A DNA stretch of 39,353 bases from JBBRQP01 sp038226175 (GCA_038226175.1 JBBRQP010000020.1:1-39353); one strand, 5' to 3'. Counted from the first letter of the stretch, positions 1 through 8,158 are shown. Made by a program: numbers and translations. The notes: generated by a model not told the origin, from the sequence alone.

Positions 1-109
1 ACCAAATAATTTGCAGGTGGGTGCGTTCCACCCCGTCCGTTGCTTGGCGGTAGCGCTTTTCTAATTCTTCCACACTCAGGTGGTTCACAAGACTGAGGTT
101 CTTTACCAT
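1..109 (-). CDS. IS630-like transposase, N-terminal fragment cut by window edge
   Basis: The minus strand opens with ATG at 109 and stays open to base 1. The 36 visible residues begin MVKNLSLVNHLSVEELEKRY and continue with a DGVERTHLQIIW stretch. This resembles the N-terminal helix-turn-helix region of cyanobacterial IS630/Tc1-mariner-type transposases, which bind their own terminal repeats and insert at TA dinucleotides. The catalytic DDE domain would lie beyond the left edge, so integrity cannot be judged. The start codon lies 8 nt downstream of the stop of the neighbouring small secreted protein on the same strand, and the AT-rich DNA between about 115 and 160 may contain the end of the element. 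The family call rests on recognising the N-terminal motif alone. Confidence 0.6.
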   Translation of the reverse strand, partial: MVKNLSLVNHLSVEELEKRYRQATDGVERTHLQIIW

Positions 110-117
110 ACCTTATT

Positions 118-435
118 CTATAAGCGGAAAGTGTATAAGTTATAAGACAGCCCATTGACATTAGCACCAGCTGCAATGGTTTCAAAACTCTGGACACTCG
201 ATTGGGTGCCATTCGTTGCCGTCAAGTAACTGCCCTGAGCCGTGTCAGCATTAGGCGTATTGGTCAAGACAGCGCAACCGCCGGAATTGACATTGGCATT
301 AGTGCAAGAGCCCGCAGGATTGGCATCGTAGCCGCTATAAAAGGTTCCAGCTTGGACAGGCGAAGCCATAGCAAGCACCAAAGCAAGACCAGACCAATAG
401 GGGGCAAACATGGAGATCTTCCAGTGATTACCCAT
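118..435 (-). CDS. small secreted hypothetical protein, possibly truncated by the adjacent IS
   Basis: A 105-residue ORF. The N-terminus is a Sec signal peptide: basic MGNHWKISM start, hydrophobic core near residues 12-24, and an AxA-type cleavage site at PVQA before GTFYS. The mature part is rich in Asn, Thr, Ser, Gly and Ala with two Cys, as in small extracellular proteins, but matches no family I recognise. The last codons (SYNLYTFRL) come from an AT-rich stretch directly next to the transposase start at 109, so the natural C-terminus may have been replaced by the end of the IS element. It vaguely resembles the decayed secreted gene near 27873 in composition and in one GSYLT motif. The gene is probable, its function unknown. 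Confidence 0.5.
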   Translation of the reverse strand: MGNHWKISMFAPYWSGLALVLAMASPVQAGTFYSGYDANPAGSCTNANVNSGGCAVLTNTPNADTAQGSYLTATNGTQSSVQSFETIAAGANVNGLSYNLYTFRL

Positions 436-496
436 ATAGATTACCCCTACCGATCTAAATTTTCCTATTAGTGATCTTACCTATAGCCATAATCGA

Positions 497-1468
497 CTAA
501 GGTGATTTAGTCTCGGTCGCTAAAGCTCTTTGGTTACGCCATAGTGAGGCTATCACCGCCACGCTCAAGACCCCAGCGATTACGCCCAGCGAGACCAAAA
601 TTGGAATTTTATAGATATCAATAAGCAACATTTTTGTGCCAACAAAGGTAAGCACCGTGGCTAATCCTAACTTAAGATAATGAAATTTATCCATAACGCC
701 CGCTAATAAGAAGTACAGAGACCGCAAACCAAGAATCGCAAACACGTTAGAAGTATAAATAATAAACGGGTCTTGCGTCACCGCAAAAATCGCAGGAATC
801 GAGTCTACCGCAAACACTAAGTCCGTCACCTCAATCAACATTAATACTAAAAATAATGGTGTTGCCAATAGCTGACCAGCCTGACGCACAAAAAAGCGGT
901 CTTCTTGGAAAGTATCCGTCATTGGAATATAGCGCCGTATTAATTTAACTACAGCATTTTCTTCAAGATTGTTCTTCTCATCTTTGCTCAGAGCCATTTT
1001 GAGACCTGTAAAGACCAAAAAAGCACCAAAGATGTAGATGATCCAATGAAATTCTTTGAGCAGGGCTGCCCCTGCAAAAATCATCGCTGCACGCATGACT
1101 AACGCACCCAAAATCCCCCAAAATAAGATGCGGTGTTGGTATTTGTCGGGGACTGCAAAAAAACTAAAAATCAACGCAAATACAAAAATGTTATCAATAC
1201 TCAAAGCTTTTTCGATCAGATATCCAGTTAAAAAAGCTAATCCTGCTTCTTGGTTACTATAACTACTTCCTGGAACCAGCTGCTCCCAAAATAGAAAAAT
1301 CCCGCCATTAAACAGTAACGCTAAACTAATCCAAACTATACTCCAAGTCGTCGCTTCTTTGACGGAGACAGCGTGGGAAGTGCGGTGAAAAACGCCCAAG
1401 TCAAGGGCTAACATACCCATCACAAAGGCGTTAAACCCTATCCAAAGCCAAATATTTTCGGTTCCCAC
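497..1468 (-). CDS. TerC/Alx family integral membrane protein
   Basis: A polytopic membrane protein of about 323 residues with the hallmarks of the TerC family: LDLGVFHR after the first helix, then EATTWSIVWI, then the acidic motif EKALSIDNIFVF, then EVTDLVFAVDSIPAI. The acidic residues inside these helices are thought to coordinate metal, and bacterial homologues (Alx, YkoY) export manganese or help load metal onto exported proteins. The frame is open upstream to 1537, but I chose GTG at 1468 because a GGAG lies a few bases upstream and translation then begins at MGTENIWLWIGF, the usual family start. The extension codes for an unlikely hydrophilic leader. It is divergent from the cmpR-like gene with about 120 bp between. 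No yybP-ykoY manganese riboswitch is visible upstream. Confidence 0.9.
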   Translation of the reverse strand: MGTENIWLWIGFNAFVMGMLALDLGVFHRTSHAVSVKEATTWSIVWISLALLFNGGIFLFWEQLVPGSSYSNQEAGLAFLTGYLIEKALSIDNIFVFALIFSFFAVPDKYQHRILFWGILGALVMRAAMIFAGAALLKEFHWIIYIFGAFLVFTGLKMALSKDEKNNLEENAVVKLIRRYIPMTDTFQEDRFFVRQAGQLLATPLFLVLMLIEVTDLVFAVDSIPAIFAVTQDPFIIYTSNVFAILGLRSLYFLLAGVMDKFHYLKLGLATVLTFVGTKMLLIDIYKIPILVSLGVIAGVLSVAVIASLWRNQRALATETKSP

Positions 1469-1538
1469 TTCTCGTTCTCCGCAGCACGGTTTTTTGATGA
1501 TAGTATTATTGTAACTGCTCTTTTCCTCAGGGTGCAAC

Positions 1539-1560
1539 TAGCTTTTGAGAGAGAATGCTA
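1539..1560. promoter_or_regulatory. candidate LysR-type operator between terC and the cmpR-like gene
   Basis: An interrupted palindrome has TAGC-TT at its left end and AA-GCTA at its right end, spanning 22 bp. This fits the loose T-N11-A dyad bound by LysR-type regulators. It sits 30-50 bp upstream of the cmpR-like start and within 100 bp of the terC start, where an autoregulatory site is expected. The match is by eye, and the consensus is too weak for more than a suggestion. Confidence 0.3.
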
Positions 1561-1589
1561 AACTTTACCCCATCGTTGAGAAAACGCCC

Positions 1590-2510
1590 ATGAAACAGGC
1601 TACGCTCCACCAGTTGCAAGTTTTTGAGGTTGTGGCCCGTCACAATAGTTTTACCCGCGCTGCCGAAGAGCTGTTTATTTCGCAACCTACCGTCTCTATG
1701 CAGATCAAGCAATTGACCAAAGCTGTGGGTTTACCTTTATTTGAACAAGTTGGTAAACGACTTTTTTTGACGGAGGCGGGACGCGAATTATTGTTAACCT
1801 GCCAAGAGATTTTTGAACGGCTTAATCGTTTTGAAATGACCGTCGCTGATCTCAGTGGTCTCAAAAAAGGTCATCTCAACCTAGCTGTCGTGACTACGGC
1901 TAAATATTTTGCCCCCCGTCTGCTCGGGCCTTTTTGTCAGCGCTACCCCGACATCGAAGTAGCCCTTAAGGTAACCAACCGCGAACGCGTCCTAGAGCGT
2001 CTCAATGCCAATGCCGATGACCTGTATATTTTGGGTAATCCCCCGACCCAAGACCTACGTGCTTATCCCTTTTTGGAAGACAGCCTTGTCGTCTTAGCGC
2101 CGCGTCATCACTCCCTTGCCCAAGCCAAACATATTACGCTCTCTCAACTAGCAAACGAACCTTTTTTAATGCGAGAACTCGGTTCAGGTACGCGCTTACT
2201 GGTACAAAAGTTCTTTGAGGAGCATAACTTTATTCCCAAAGTCAAAATGGAACTCGGTAGCAGTGAGGCGATCAAGCAGGGGGTTATTGGGGGACTAGGT
2301 ATTTCGATTTTGTCGCAACGCACACTTGCCTTAGAGCACGCTACAGGTCATTTGGCGATCCTTGATGTTGATGAATTTCCTTTACGCCGTTTTTGGTATG
2401 TAGTGCACCCCGCAGGCAAACGTTTATCGGTGGTTGCCCGGGCTTTTTTAGATTATTTACTGAGTGAAGGTAAAGAAATTGTTGGTGAAATGGAGCGGTT
2501 ACTTGATTAG
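1590..2510 (+). CDS. CmpR/CcmR-like LysR-family transcriptional regulator
   Basis: A 306-residue LysR regulator. Residues 1-65 form the winged helix-turn-helix (TLHQLQVFEVVARHNSFTRA, then SQPTVSMQIKQL). The rest is the periplasmic-binding-like effector domain, with VVTTAKYFAPRLLGPFCQ and GSSEAIKQGVIGGLGISIL. These stretches strongly resemble cyanobacterial CmpR/CcmR/RbcR proteins, which sense inorganic-carbon status through metabolites such as 2-phosphoglycolate or RuBP and control bicarbonate uptake or Calvin-cycle genes. The ORF is open from 1545, but ATG at 1590 gives the canonical MKQATLHQLQ start. No target gene lies next to it: terC is divergent and the 3' end overlaps the convergent Npun_F0494-type gene by 4 bp. 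The choice among CmpR, CcmR and NdhR is not settled. Confidence 0.88.
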   Translation: MKQATLHQLQVFEVVARHNSFTRAAEELFISQPTVSMQIKQLTKAVGLPLFEQVGKRLFLTEAGRELLLTCQEIFERLNRFEMTVADLSGLKKGHLNLAVVTTAKYFAPRLLGPFCQRYPDIEVALKVTNRERVLERLNANADDLYILGNPPTQDLRAYPFLEDSLVVLAPRHHSLAQAKHITLSQLANEPFLMRELGSGTRLLVQKFFEEHNFIPKVKMELGSSEAIKQGVIGGLGISILSQRTLALEHATGHLAILDVDEFPLRRFWYVVHPAGKRLSVVARAFLDYLLSEGKEIVGEMERLLD

Positions 2511-2872
2511 TAGGGCAGTCGGCGCAGTAGCCAGTCCTGGGTTTTTTCCCAAGGTGAGACCTGGATGGGAGTGAAAGATTTTTGGAGGTGCAGCCCCAGC
2601 GGGGTTAAACGAAAGCGGTCTGTAATCCCCTGTCCATCGACTTCTCTGCGCAATACTCCGACCTTAATGAGCCAGGATAAATCATCTTCTGCGCTCAGTT
2701 CTGACACTGTCGTCGTTGTGTAACCAAGACGTGTGCCTTGGGTGTTGACAAAGTCTGCCAAAGGAATACTGTCCGCCGTCATCTGCCTCAGAGCCTTAGT
2801 GGTCAAAACCGAACAGTGGAGCGCTCGCAAAGCTCGTTCTTGGGTGGCTGAAGTAGCTGTAGAAAATGACAT
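2507..2872 (-). CDS. Npun_F0494-type conserved cyanobacterial protein
   Basis: A 121-residue soluble protein. The C-terminal half, with LSWLIKVGVLRREVDGQG followed by ITDRFRLTPLG, matches my memory of the cyanobacteria-specific Npun_F0494 family. The pattern (hydrophobic helix, LRREVDGQGI, RLTPLG) resembles a winged-helix wing and recognition segment, so a nucleic-acid-binding role is possible but unproven. The family has no established function that I know of. Its stop codon overlaps the convergent cmpR-like stop within the four bases TTAG (2507-2510). A short AT-rich region separates its ATG from the small membrane protein gene at 2929, suggesting divergent promoters. Confidence 0.75.
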   Translation of the reverse strand: MSFSTATSATQERALRALHCSVLTTKALRQMTADSIPLADFVNTQGTRLGYTTTTVSELSAEDDLSWLIKVGVLRREVDGQGITDRFRLTPLGLHLQKSFTPIQVSPWEKTQDWLLRRLPY

Positions 2873-2928
2873 GAATTCATTCTCGTAACATTTGTTAATA
2901 TTAATATAACTTCTGTGGCGGTTGCTAC

Positions 2929-3123
2929 GTGATTATAGCTACGGTCATTTTAGTATTCCTTTTGATCTGGTGGGCAGTTTCCTTGCTGGAGATAGCCCTT
3001 CACAAAAAAGATCATTCATTTACCGTAGCTGCAGTCCTAGTCCTGCTGGCGATCCCGGCAGTTTGTTTTGTCTATGCGTTGATGCAGGAGATTATGAATC
3101 ATCTCCTTAAGGTGCGCACCTGA
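2929..3123 (+). CDS. small two-helix membrane protein, unknown function
   Basis: A 64-residue ORF starting with GTG. It predicts two transmembrane helices, about residues 2-22 (IATVILVFLLIWWAVSLLEI) and 31-56, joined by a short basic loop (HKKDHS), with a short charged tail. I do not recognise the family. An overlapping ORF in another frame (2922-3110) lacks this clear hydrophobic pattern and is taken as its shadow. No convincing Shine-Dalgarno is seen before the GTG. The metK promoter and riboswitch follow directly. The regular membrane topology argues for a real gene, but its length and weak start keep confidence moderate. Confidence 0.5.
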   Translation: MIIATVILVFLLIWWAVSLLEIALHKKDHSFTVAAVLVLLAIPAVCFVYALMQEIMNHLLKVRT

Positions 3124-3128
3124 TTATC

Positions 3129-3158
3129 TTGACACCTCTATGCTCAGACTGTTAGCGT
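3129..3158 (+). promoter_or_regulatory. probable sigma-70-type promoter for the metK leader
   Basis: A perfect TTGACA (3129-3134) is followed after 18 bp by TAGCGT (3153-3158), and a better -10-like GATAAT lies further on (3159-3164) but at a 24 bp spacing. Transcription from here would start just before the riboswitch at 3174. The -10 assignment is uncertain. Confidence 0.4.
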
Positions 3159-3173
3159 GATAATTAACGTAAA

Positions 3174-3267
3174 GACTCATTCCGAGTAGGCGATTTTAAG
3201 GTCGCCCGGCAACCTACTTCCAGTGAAGGTTCGGTGCCACTTCCCAAAAATACCGGGAAAATGAGTC
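3174..3267 (+). promoter_or_regulatory. SAM riboswitch aptamer (SAM-I/SAM-IV clan) upstream of metK
   Basis: The closing helix P1 is perfect over 8 bp: GACTCATT at 3174-3181 pairs with AATGAGTC at 3260-3267. Inside are a helix AGTAGG (3185-3190) with CCTACT (3213-3218), the conserved CCCGGCAACC core (3205-3214), the GGTGCC segment (3233-3238) and a small hairpin TTCCC/GGGAA (3241-3245 with 3255-3259). GGCAACC followed by GGTGC is the signature of S-box-type SAM aptamers, and the next gene makes SAM, so feedback control is expected. The P2 arm is short and lacks the usual SAM-I kink-turn, suggesting a SAM-IV or SAM-I/IV-variant type. No terminator with a U-tract follows and the ribosome site is only 10 nt downstream, so translational control is inferred. 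Confidence 0.8.
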
Positions 3268-3276
3268 TCAATTCTT

Positions 3277-3281
3277 GGAGG
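3277..3281 (+). promoter_or_regulatory. ribosome binding site fixing the TTG start of metK
   Basis: GGAGG at 3277-3281 ends 8 nt before TTG at 3290. It is the strongest Shine-Dalgarno seen in the window and sits just below riboswitch helix P1, so its access could depend on SAM binding. It rules out the earlier TTG at 3275, which would start inside it. Confidence 0.75.
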
Positions 3282-3289
3282 ATAACCCT

Positions 3290-4528
3290 TTGACCCGTCA
3301 CTATCTGTTTACTTCGGAGTCTGTTACTGAAGGACATCCCGATAAAATTTGTGATCAAATTTCTGATGCGGTGCTTGATGCTTTATTGACCCAAGACCCC
3401 ACGTCGCGCGTTGCGGCTGAGACGGCTGTGAGTACGGGTCTCGTCTTGCTGACCGGAGAAGTCAGGACATCAGCACAAGTAGACTATACCAAGCTCATCC
3501 GTGACAAAATTCGCGATATTGGCTATGTCGATGCTGAGAATGGGTTTTCGGCCGATAGCTGTGCTGTTTTAATTGCGCTTGGTCGTCAGTCTCCTGATAT
3601 TGCCCAAGGTGTAGACACCCCTCTTGCGTCGCGTAGTCAAGGGAGTGTTGATACGGAATTAGACAAAGTCGGTGCAGGTGATCAAGGTTTGATGTTTGGT
3701 TATGCCTGTGATGAAACACCTGAGCTGATGCCGATGCCGATTTGTATTGCGCACCGTCTCGCGCGGCAATTAGCTAAAGTGCGCAAATCTGGTGAATTAG
3801 ACTACTTGCGTCCTGATGGTAAAACGCAAGTTACGGTGAAATATGAAGATTACAGACCGATAGCCTTACATACTCTGCTCATCTCGACCCAACACACATC
3901 TACGATTGGTGCGCTAGGTGATGAGAAACTCGTACAAAAAAGAATCCATGAAGACCTGTGGGATTTTGTGGTCAAGCCTGCACTTGAGGGTTTGCCCCTC
4001 AATCCTGATCGAGAAACAAAATTTTTAGTCAATCCAACGGGTAAATTTGTGATTGGTGGTCCGCAAGGAGATGCAGGTTTGACCGGGCGTAAAATTATTG
4101 TCGATACCTATGGTGGGTATGCCCGTCATGGCGGCGGGGCTTTTTCGGGTAAAGACCCGACCAAGGTTGATCGCTCTGCGGCCTATGCTGCGCGCTACGT
4201 GGCCAAAAATATTGTGGCAGCGGGTCTTGCCCGACGCTGTGAGGTGCAAGTAGCCTATGCCATTGGGGTGGCGAGACCCGTGAGTATCATGGTGGAGACT
4301 TTTGGGACAGCGACCATCCCCGAAGCAAAAATTCAACAGCTCATAGATCAATATTTTGATCTGCGTCCGGCGGCGATTTTGCGAGATTTCAATTTGATCT
4401 ATCTGCCCAAAGAACGCGGGGGACGGTTTTATCAAGAAACAGCCGCCTATGGTCATATGGGACGGGTTGATTTAGATTTACCCTGGGAAAAAACCGATAA
4501 GGCGCAGTTACTTCGCGAGCAGATTTAG
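3290..4528 (+). CDS. metK: S-adenosylmethionine synthetase
   Basis: A 412-residue enzyme making SAM from methionine and ATP in the cytoplasm. The N-terminus TRHYLFTSESVTEGHPDKIC carries the conserved His-Pro-Asp-Lys of the ATP site. GAGDQGLMFGYACDET is the central signature, and GGPQGDAGLTGRKIIVDTYG with GGGAFSGKDPTKVDRSAAY is the glycine-rich phosphate loop. Length is slightly above the roughly 400 residues usual for cyanobacterial MetK. Translation most likely starts at the TTG at 3290, which has an ideal GGAGG upstream; no ATG lies near the family N-terminus. The gene follows a SAM-class riboswitch. Its stop overlaps the convergent smc stop by 4 bp in a TTAG. Confidence 0.97.
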   Translation: MTRHYLFTSESVTEGHPDKICDQISDAVLDALLTQDPTSRVAAETAVSTGLVLLTGEVRTSAQVDYTKLIRDKIRDIGYVDAENGFSADSCAVLIALGRQSPDIAQGVDTPLASRSQGSVDTELDKVGAGDQGLMFGYACDETPELMPMPICIAHRLARQLAKVRKSGELDYLRPDGKTQVTVKYEDYRPIALHTLLISTQHTSTIGALGDEKLVQKRIHEDLWDFVVKPALEGLPLNPDRETKFLVNPTGKFVIGGPQGDAGLTGRKIIVDTYGGYARHGGGAFSGKDPTKVDRSAAYAARYVAKNIVAAGLARRCEVQVAYAIGVARPVSIMVETFGTATIPEAKIQQLIDQYFDLRPAAILRDFNLIYLPKERGGRFYQETAAYGHMGRVDLDLPWEKTDKAQLLREQI

Positions 4529-7500
4529 CCCGAAGCAATGACTTGTTTTTTGATAAGGGAGGCTTGTTTGAGACCCAAGACCTGAGATTGTTGGTCGCGC
4601 CCTAGGGTAACGCCAATGGTTTGATCTGCCCGTTCGATCATCGGACGACGCAAGGATACGACCAAAAATTGTGCACTCTGCGCAGATTGTTGGATCATAT
4701 GGGCGAGCCGCTCAACATTGGCACCATCAAGAAACATATCGACTTCATCAAAGGCGTAAAACGGGGAGGGGCGATATTGTTGGAGTGCAAATATAAAACT
4801 CAAGGCCGTCAAGGACTTTTCTCCTCCAGACATCGATTCTAAGCGGCGTATTTTTTTGCCTTTGGGGTGGGCCACGAGCGTTAAGCCTGCCGTAAAGGGA
4901 TGCTCAACATTCTCTAGAGCTAGGTGTCCATCGCCATCTGAGAGCACCGCAAAAATTCGTTGAAAATGTTCATTAACTGCATCAAAGGCTGTCAAAAAAG
5001 CTTCTTGTTTGAGGGTATCTAAATTTGCAACGCGCAATAAAATTTCTGTGCGCTCATGGGCTAAGGTTGTGAGTTTGGTACTCATTTCATCTAGGCGAGT
5101 TTGAGTCTGTTGGTATTCTTCAATGGCTAACATATTGACTGGTTCGAGCGCACCTAAGCGACGTTGAATTTTTTGGTGTTGCTGTTGTAGGTGTTCGAGC
5201 GTAAGGTCTTCAGGAATGGTTAGGTGCTGAAATTCTTGACAAGCGATGTGTTGGTGTTGGTGACGCTCTTGTAGTTCAACTAGCTGTAGCGTGTGGCTGT
5301 GATGTTTTTCTTGGTATAGTTGCTGCTGCCACTGACACTCCTGTAGCTGACGGCGTAACTGTTCAACGGTTATTTCCCAATGGTCACGTTCGGTCTTAGC
5401 AGTGTGTAGGGTTGTTTCTAGCTCAGTCCAAGTTTGTTGGGTCTGCTCAAGTTGCCATTTTTGTTCATGAAAAAGGTCTTCGAGGCGTTCCCAAGTTTCT
5501 TGAAGCTGTTGTTTTTGGGCAATACAAAGCTGAGATTGACGTTCTAGATCAGTAGTGCGCTCCCGAAAAAGTTGCGCATTAGCTTCGAGTTTTTGGAGCT
5601 GACTTTCTTGCTGAAATACCAGGGCTTGTTGTTGTTGACGTTGGGTATCTAGCTCATTGACAACACGTTGTAAGTTTTGCCATTCCTGGTAAACACCGTA
5701 GGTTTTAAGCCCAGTTAATTGTTGTTGGGTGAGTAGTAATTCTTGCTCAAGGGGTGCTAATTGTTTTTGGGCGTTGTGTTGTGCTTGCTGGTCTTGTTGT
5801 TGTTGTTCTTCGAGATAAGACTTTTGTTTTTGAAGCTGTTCTAAACGTTTGGTGAGGCGTGTAAGTTCTGCTTCAAGCTGTTGATATTGACCGGTACTAT
5901 AAATATTTTTACGTTCGGCTTCTTGGGCTAATTTTTGAACTTTTTGAAGTTGGGCTTCTTGCTGCTCAGTTTTGATAGTTAATTTTTGGATCATAGTTTC
6001 AAGATCTTGCAAACGTTGTCGTTGCTCTAGAGGGATCTCTACAGAACTGCTTTTCCAGACTGTTGCCGTACGCGAACGGTTGAGCGAACCGCCCGTCATA
6101 GCGCCAGATTTTTCTAATAACTCACCACCTAGGGTCACAATCCGGTACTTACCTAAGTAATGTCGGGCTGATTCGAGATCGCGGTAGACTACAGTATCCC
6201 CGAAAACATAGGCAAAAACCCGTCGATAGGCTGGTTCAAAGTCTAATAAATCTACGGCATAGCCCACCGCTTCGCGCTCCCGTAGGGGCGGCAGCGTAAC
6301 CGCGTCTCGCAATTTGGTGAGGGGTAAAAATGTAGCGCGGCCTGCTCGTTGTTGTTTTAATAGGGCAATTGCTTGGGCTGCTACATCATCGTCATTGACT
6401 ACGATATTAAATAGTCTGCCGCCTGCTGCAATTTCTAAGGCTAATTGATATGCAGTTTCTACCTGAGCTAAATGTAAAACGGGGCCATGTAATCCCTGAA
6501 TACTGGAGCGCATGACGACTTGAATGGCTGCATGGCCTTCTAGTTCGCGGGTGGCCTGTTGGTGTGCCTCAATCTGGTCAAGTTCGCGGCCCAATTGCTG
6601 AGCTTCTTTTTCTAAACGGCGCAGCGTACTAATATCGGTCAAATAAAGTTTTTGTTGCTCTTTGACTTGTTCTTTGAGTGTTTCCCAGAGTTGAGATTGT
6701 CTCTGTAGCTGTATTTTTTGCTGACCAAAGATTTGTTGCTGTTGTTGCTGACTATCACTTAAAACTTCAAGCTCTTGATTGGCTTCACCGAGTTGTTGTG
6801 CTTGTTGACTAAGGCGTTCGGCAAGACGGGTCAGAGTTTGCTGGAGTGGACTAAGAGTTTGTTGTAGCTGTTGGAGTTTTTGAGTAAATTGGGTTTGTTG
6901 CCTAACCCAAGCCTCTGAAGACTTGGAGAGCGTATTGAGGTGTTCTTTTTGTTGGTCTAATTCCTGCTGCTTGGTGCGCAGCTGCTGGCGAGTCTGACTG
7001 AGCACGCTTGTAAGTTGGGTATAGTCTTGCTTGAGTTGTTGCTGTTGGTGCTGGAGTTTTTCGGCTTCTTGATGCAAGTGCTCAGCAAGTTGGCTATTTT
7101 GTGCCTGCTGTTGACGATTTTCCTGCTGTTGCTGTTGGGTTTGTTCGTAGGTGAGGCGGATGGCGGTCAGTTGGGTTTGTAGGGTAATTTGTTCTTCTTC
7201 ACCGAGTTTTTTGACAGCTTGACGATGACTAGTCAGGGTTAGCTCAGCTTGGGCAAGTTTGTCTGCATGCGCAGTAATGAGGATTTGGTTGTCACGCATT
7301 GTGGCGGTCATCGTAGCAAGGTGCTGTTCACCTGTCGCAAGACGCGTCACGAGATCACGCAAGATCAGTAACTGTAGATAAATTTGACCTTGCTCTAGTT
7401 GTTGTCTAAGGGTTTGGTATTCCTCAGCTTTTTTGCGCTCAGAATTTAACCGTTCACGGGCTTGTTCAAGTTCACCTACTACAAAATGTAAGCGTTCTTC

Positions 7501-8037
7501 TTGATCTTGGGTCTCGTCGAGTTCGCGTCGGGCTAAATTAATTTTGCGATCAAAGTCAGCGACACCCGCTAATTCATCAATGATTTCGCGGCGAGCTTTG
7601 GCACTCATGGCAATAATATCAGTGACATCACCTTGCAAAACCACGTTATAACCTTGGGGATAAATGCGATGCTGAGCTAATTCTTCATGTAGCTCCCCTA
7701 GGGTACAAACGCGGTCATTGAGATGATACGTACTAGTATAGTTGGCGCCGTTAACCCGTAATTTGCGCTTGACGGTCAACACTTGATCATCGTCTCCCAA
7801 ACTAACCGTAACTACGGCTTCACCCCGGCTTATCCCTTGATGAATCAAATCAGATAATTTGCCAGCCCGCAGACCTCGCGAATCGGAAAGTCCTAGGGCA
7901 AATAGTAACGAATCAATAATATTGGATTTGCCCGATCCATTGGGCCCTGAGACAACAGTGAATCCTTCCCGTAAGGGAATGCGCACATAGCTGCCAAAGG
8001 ATTTAAATTTATTGACTTCGATGCTGAGTAAGCGCAT
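4525..8037 (-). CDS. smc: chromosome segregation protein SMC
   Basis: A 1170-residue SMC ATPase, full length for the family. The head half at the N-terminus has Walker A GPNGSGKSN (about residues 31-39). Residues about 165-500 and 690-1000 are long coiled-coil arms, and the hinge lies near 505-665 with LHGPVLHLAQVE and YRIVTLGGELLEKSGAMTGG. The C-terminal head carries the signature SMSGGEKSLTALSF and Walker B FYAFDEVD, followed by the cyanobacterial-style VSLRRPMIERAD. SMC dimers with ScpA/ScpB load onto DNA and compact and separate chromosomes; neither scp gene is present here. The arms are strikingly rich in glutamine, with several QQQQ runs, where charged residues are usual. It is convergent with metK. 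Confidence 0.97.
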   Translation of the reverse strand: MRLLSIEVNKFKSFGSYVRIPLREGFTVVSGPNGSGKSNIIDSLLFALGLSDSRGLRAGKLSDLIHQGISRGEAVVTVSLGDDDQVLTVKRKLRVNGANYTSTYHLNDRVCTLGELHEELAQHRIYPQGYNVVLQGDVTDIIAMSAKARREIIDELAGVADFDRKINLARRELDETQDQEERLHFVVGELEQARERLNSERKKAEEYQTLRQQLEQGQIYLQLLILRDLVTRLATGEQHLATMTATMRDNQILITAHADKLAQAELTLTSHRQAVKKLGEEEQITLQTQLTAIRLTYEQTQQQQQENRQQQAQNSQLAEHLHQEAEKLQHQQQQLKQDYTQLTSVLSQTRQQLRTKQQELDQQKEHLNTLSKSSEAWVRQQTQFTQKLQQLQQTLSPLQQTLTRLAERLSQQAQQLGEANQELEVLSDSQQQQQQIFGQQKIQLQRQSQLWETLKEQVKEQQKLYLTDISTLRRLEKEAQQLGRELDQIEAHQQATRELEGHAAIQVVMRSSIQGLHGPVLHLAQVETAYQLALEIAAGGRLFNIVVNDDDVAAQAIALLKQQRAGRATFLPLTKLRDAVTLPPLREREAVGYAVDLLDFEPAYRRVFAYVFGDTVVYRDLESARHYLGKYRIVTLGGELLEKSGAMTGGSLNRSRTATVWKSSSVEIPLEQRQRLQDLETMIQKLTIKTEQQEAQLQKVQKLAQEAERKNIYSTGQYQQLEAELTRLTKRLEQLQKQKSYLEEQQQQDQQAQHNAQKQLAPLEQELLLTQQQLTGLKTYGVYQEWQNLQRVVNELDTQRQQQQALVFQQESQLQKLEANAQLFRERTTDLERQSQLCIAQKQQLQETWERLEDLFHEQKWQLEQTQQTWTELETTLHTAKTERDHWEITVEQLRRQLQECQWQQQLYQEKHHSHTLQLVELQERHQHQHIACQEFQHLTIPEDLTLEHLQQQHQKIQRRLGALEPVNMLAIEEYQQTQTRLDEMSTKLTTLAHERTEILLRVANLDTLKQEAFLTAFDAVNEHFQRIFAVLSDGDGHLALENVEHPFTAGLTLVAHPKGKKIRRLESMSGGEKSLTALSFIFALQQYRPSPFYAFDEVDMFLDGANVERLAHMIQQSAQSAQFLVVSLRRPMIERADQTIGVTLGRDQQSQVLGLKQASLIKKQVIASG

Positions 8038-8158
8038 CTGTAGTAACTCTGGCCAGGTTGTGTAGATTCTAACCCACCTTGGTCAAAATTTACACCTATG
8101 GCGTAGTTAATCATCGGCCTACACTAGTCATAGTAGGTAATGAGTACGCATCAAGACC

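Noticed and set aside
2922..3110. ORF of 62 codons overlapping the small membrane protein
   Set aside because: It lacks any regular hydrophobic or family pattern, while the overlapping frame at 2929 gives two clean transmembrane helices.
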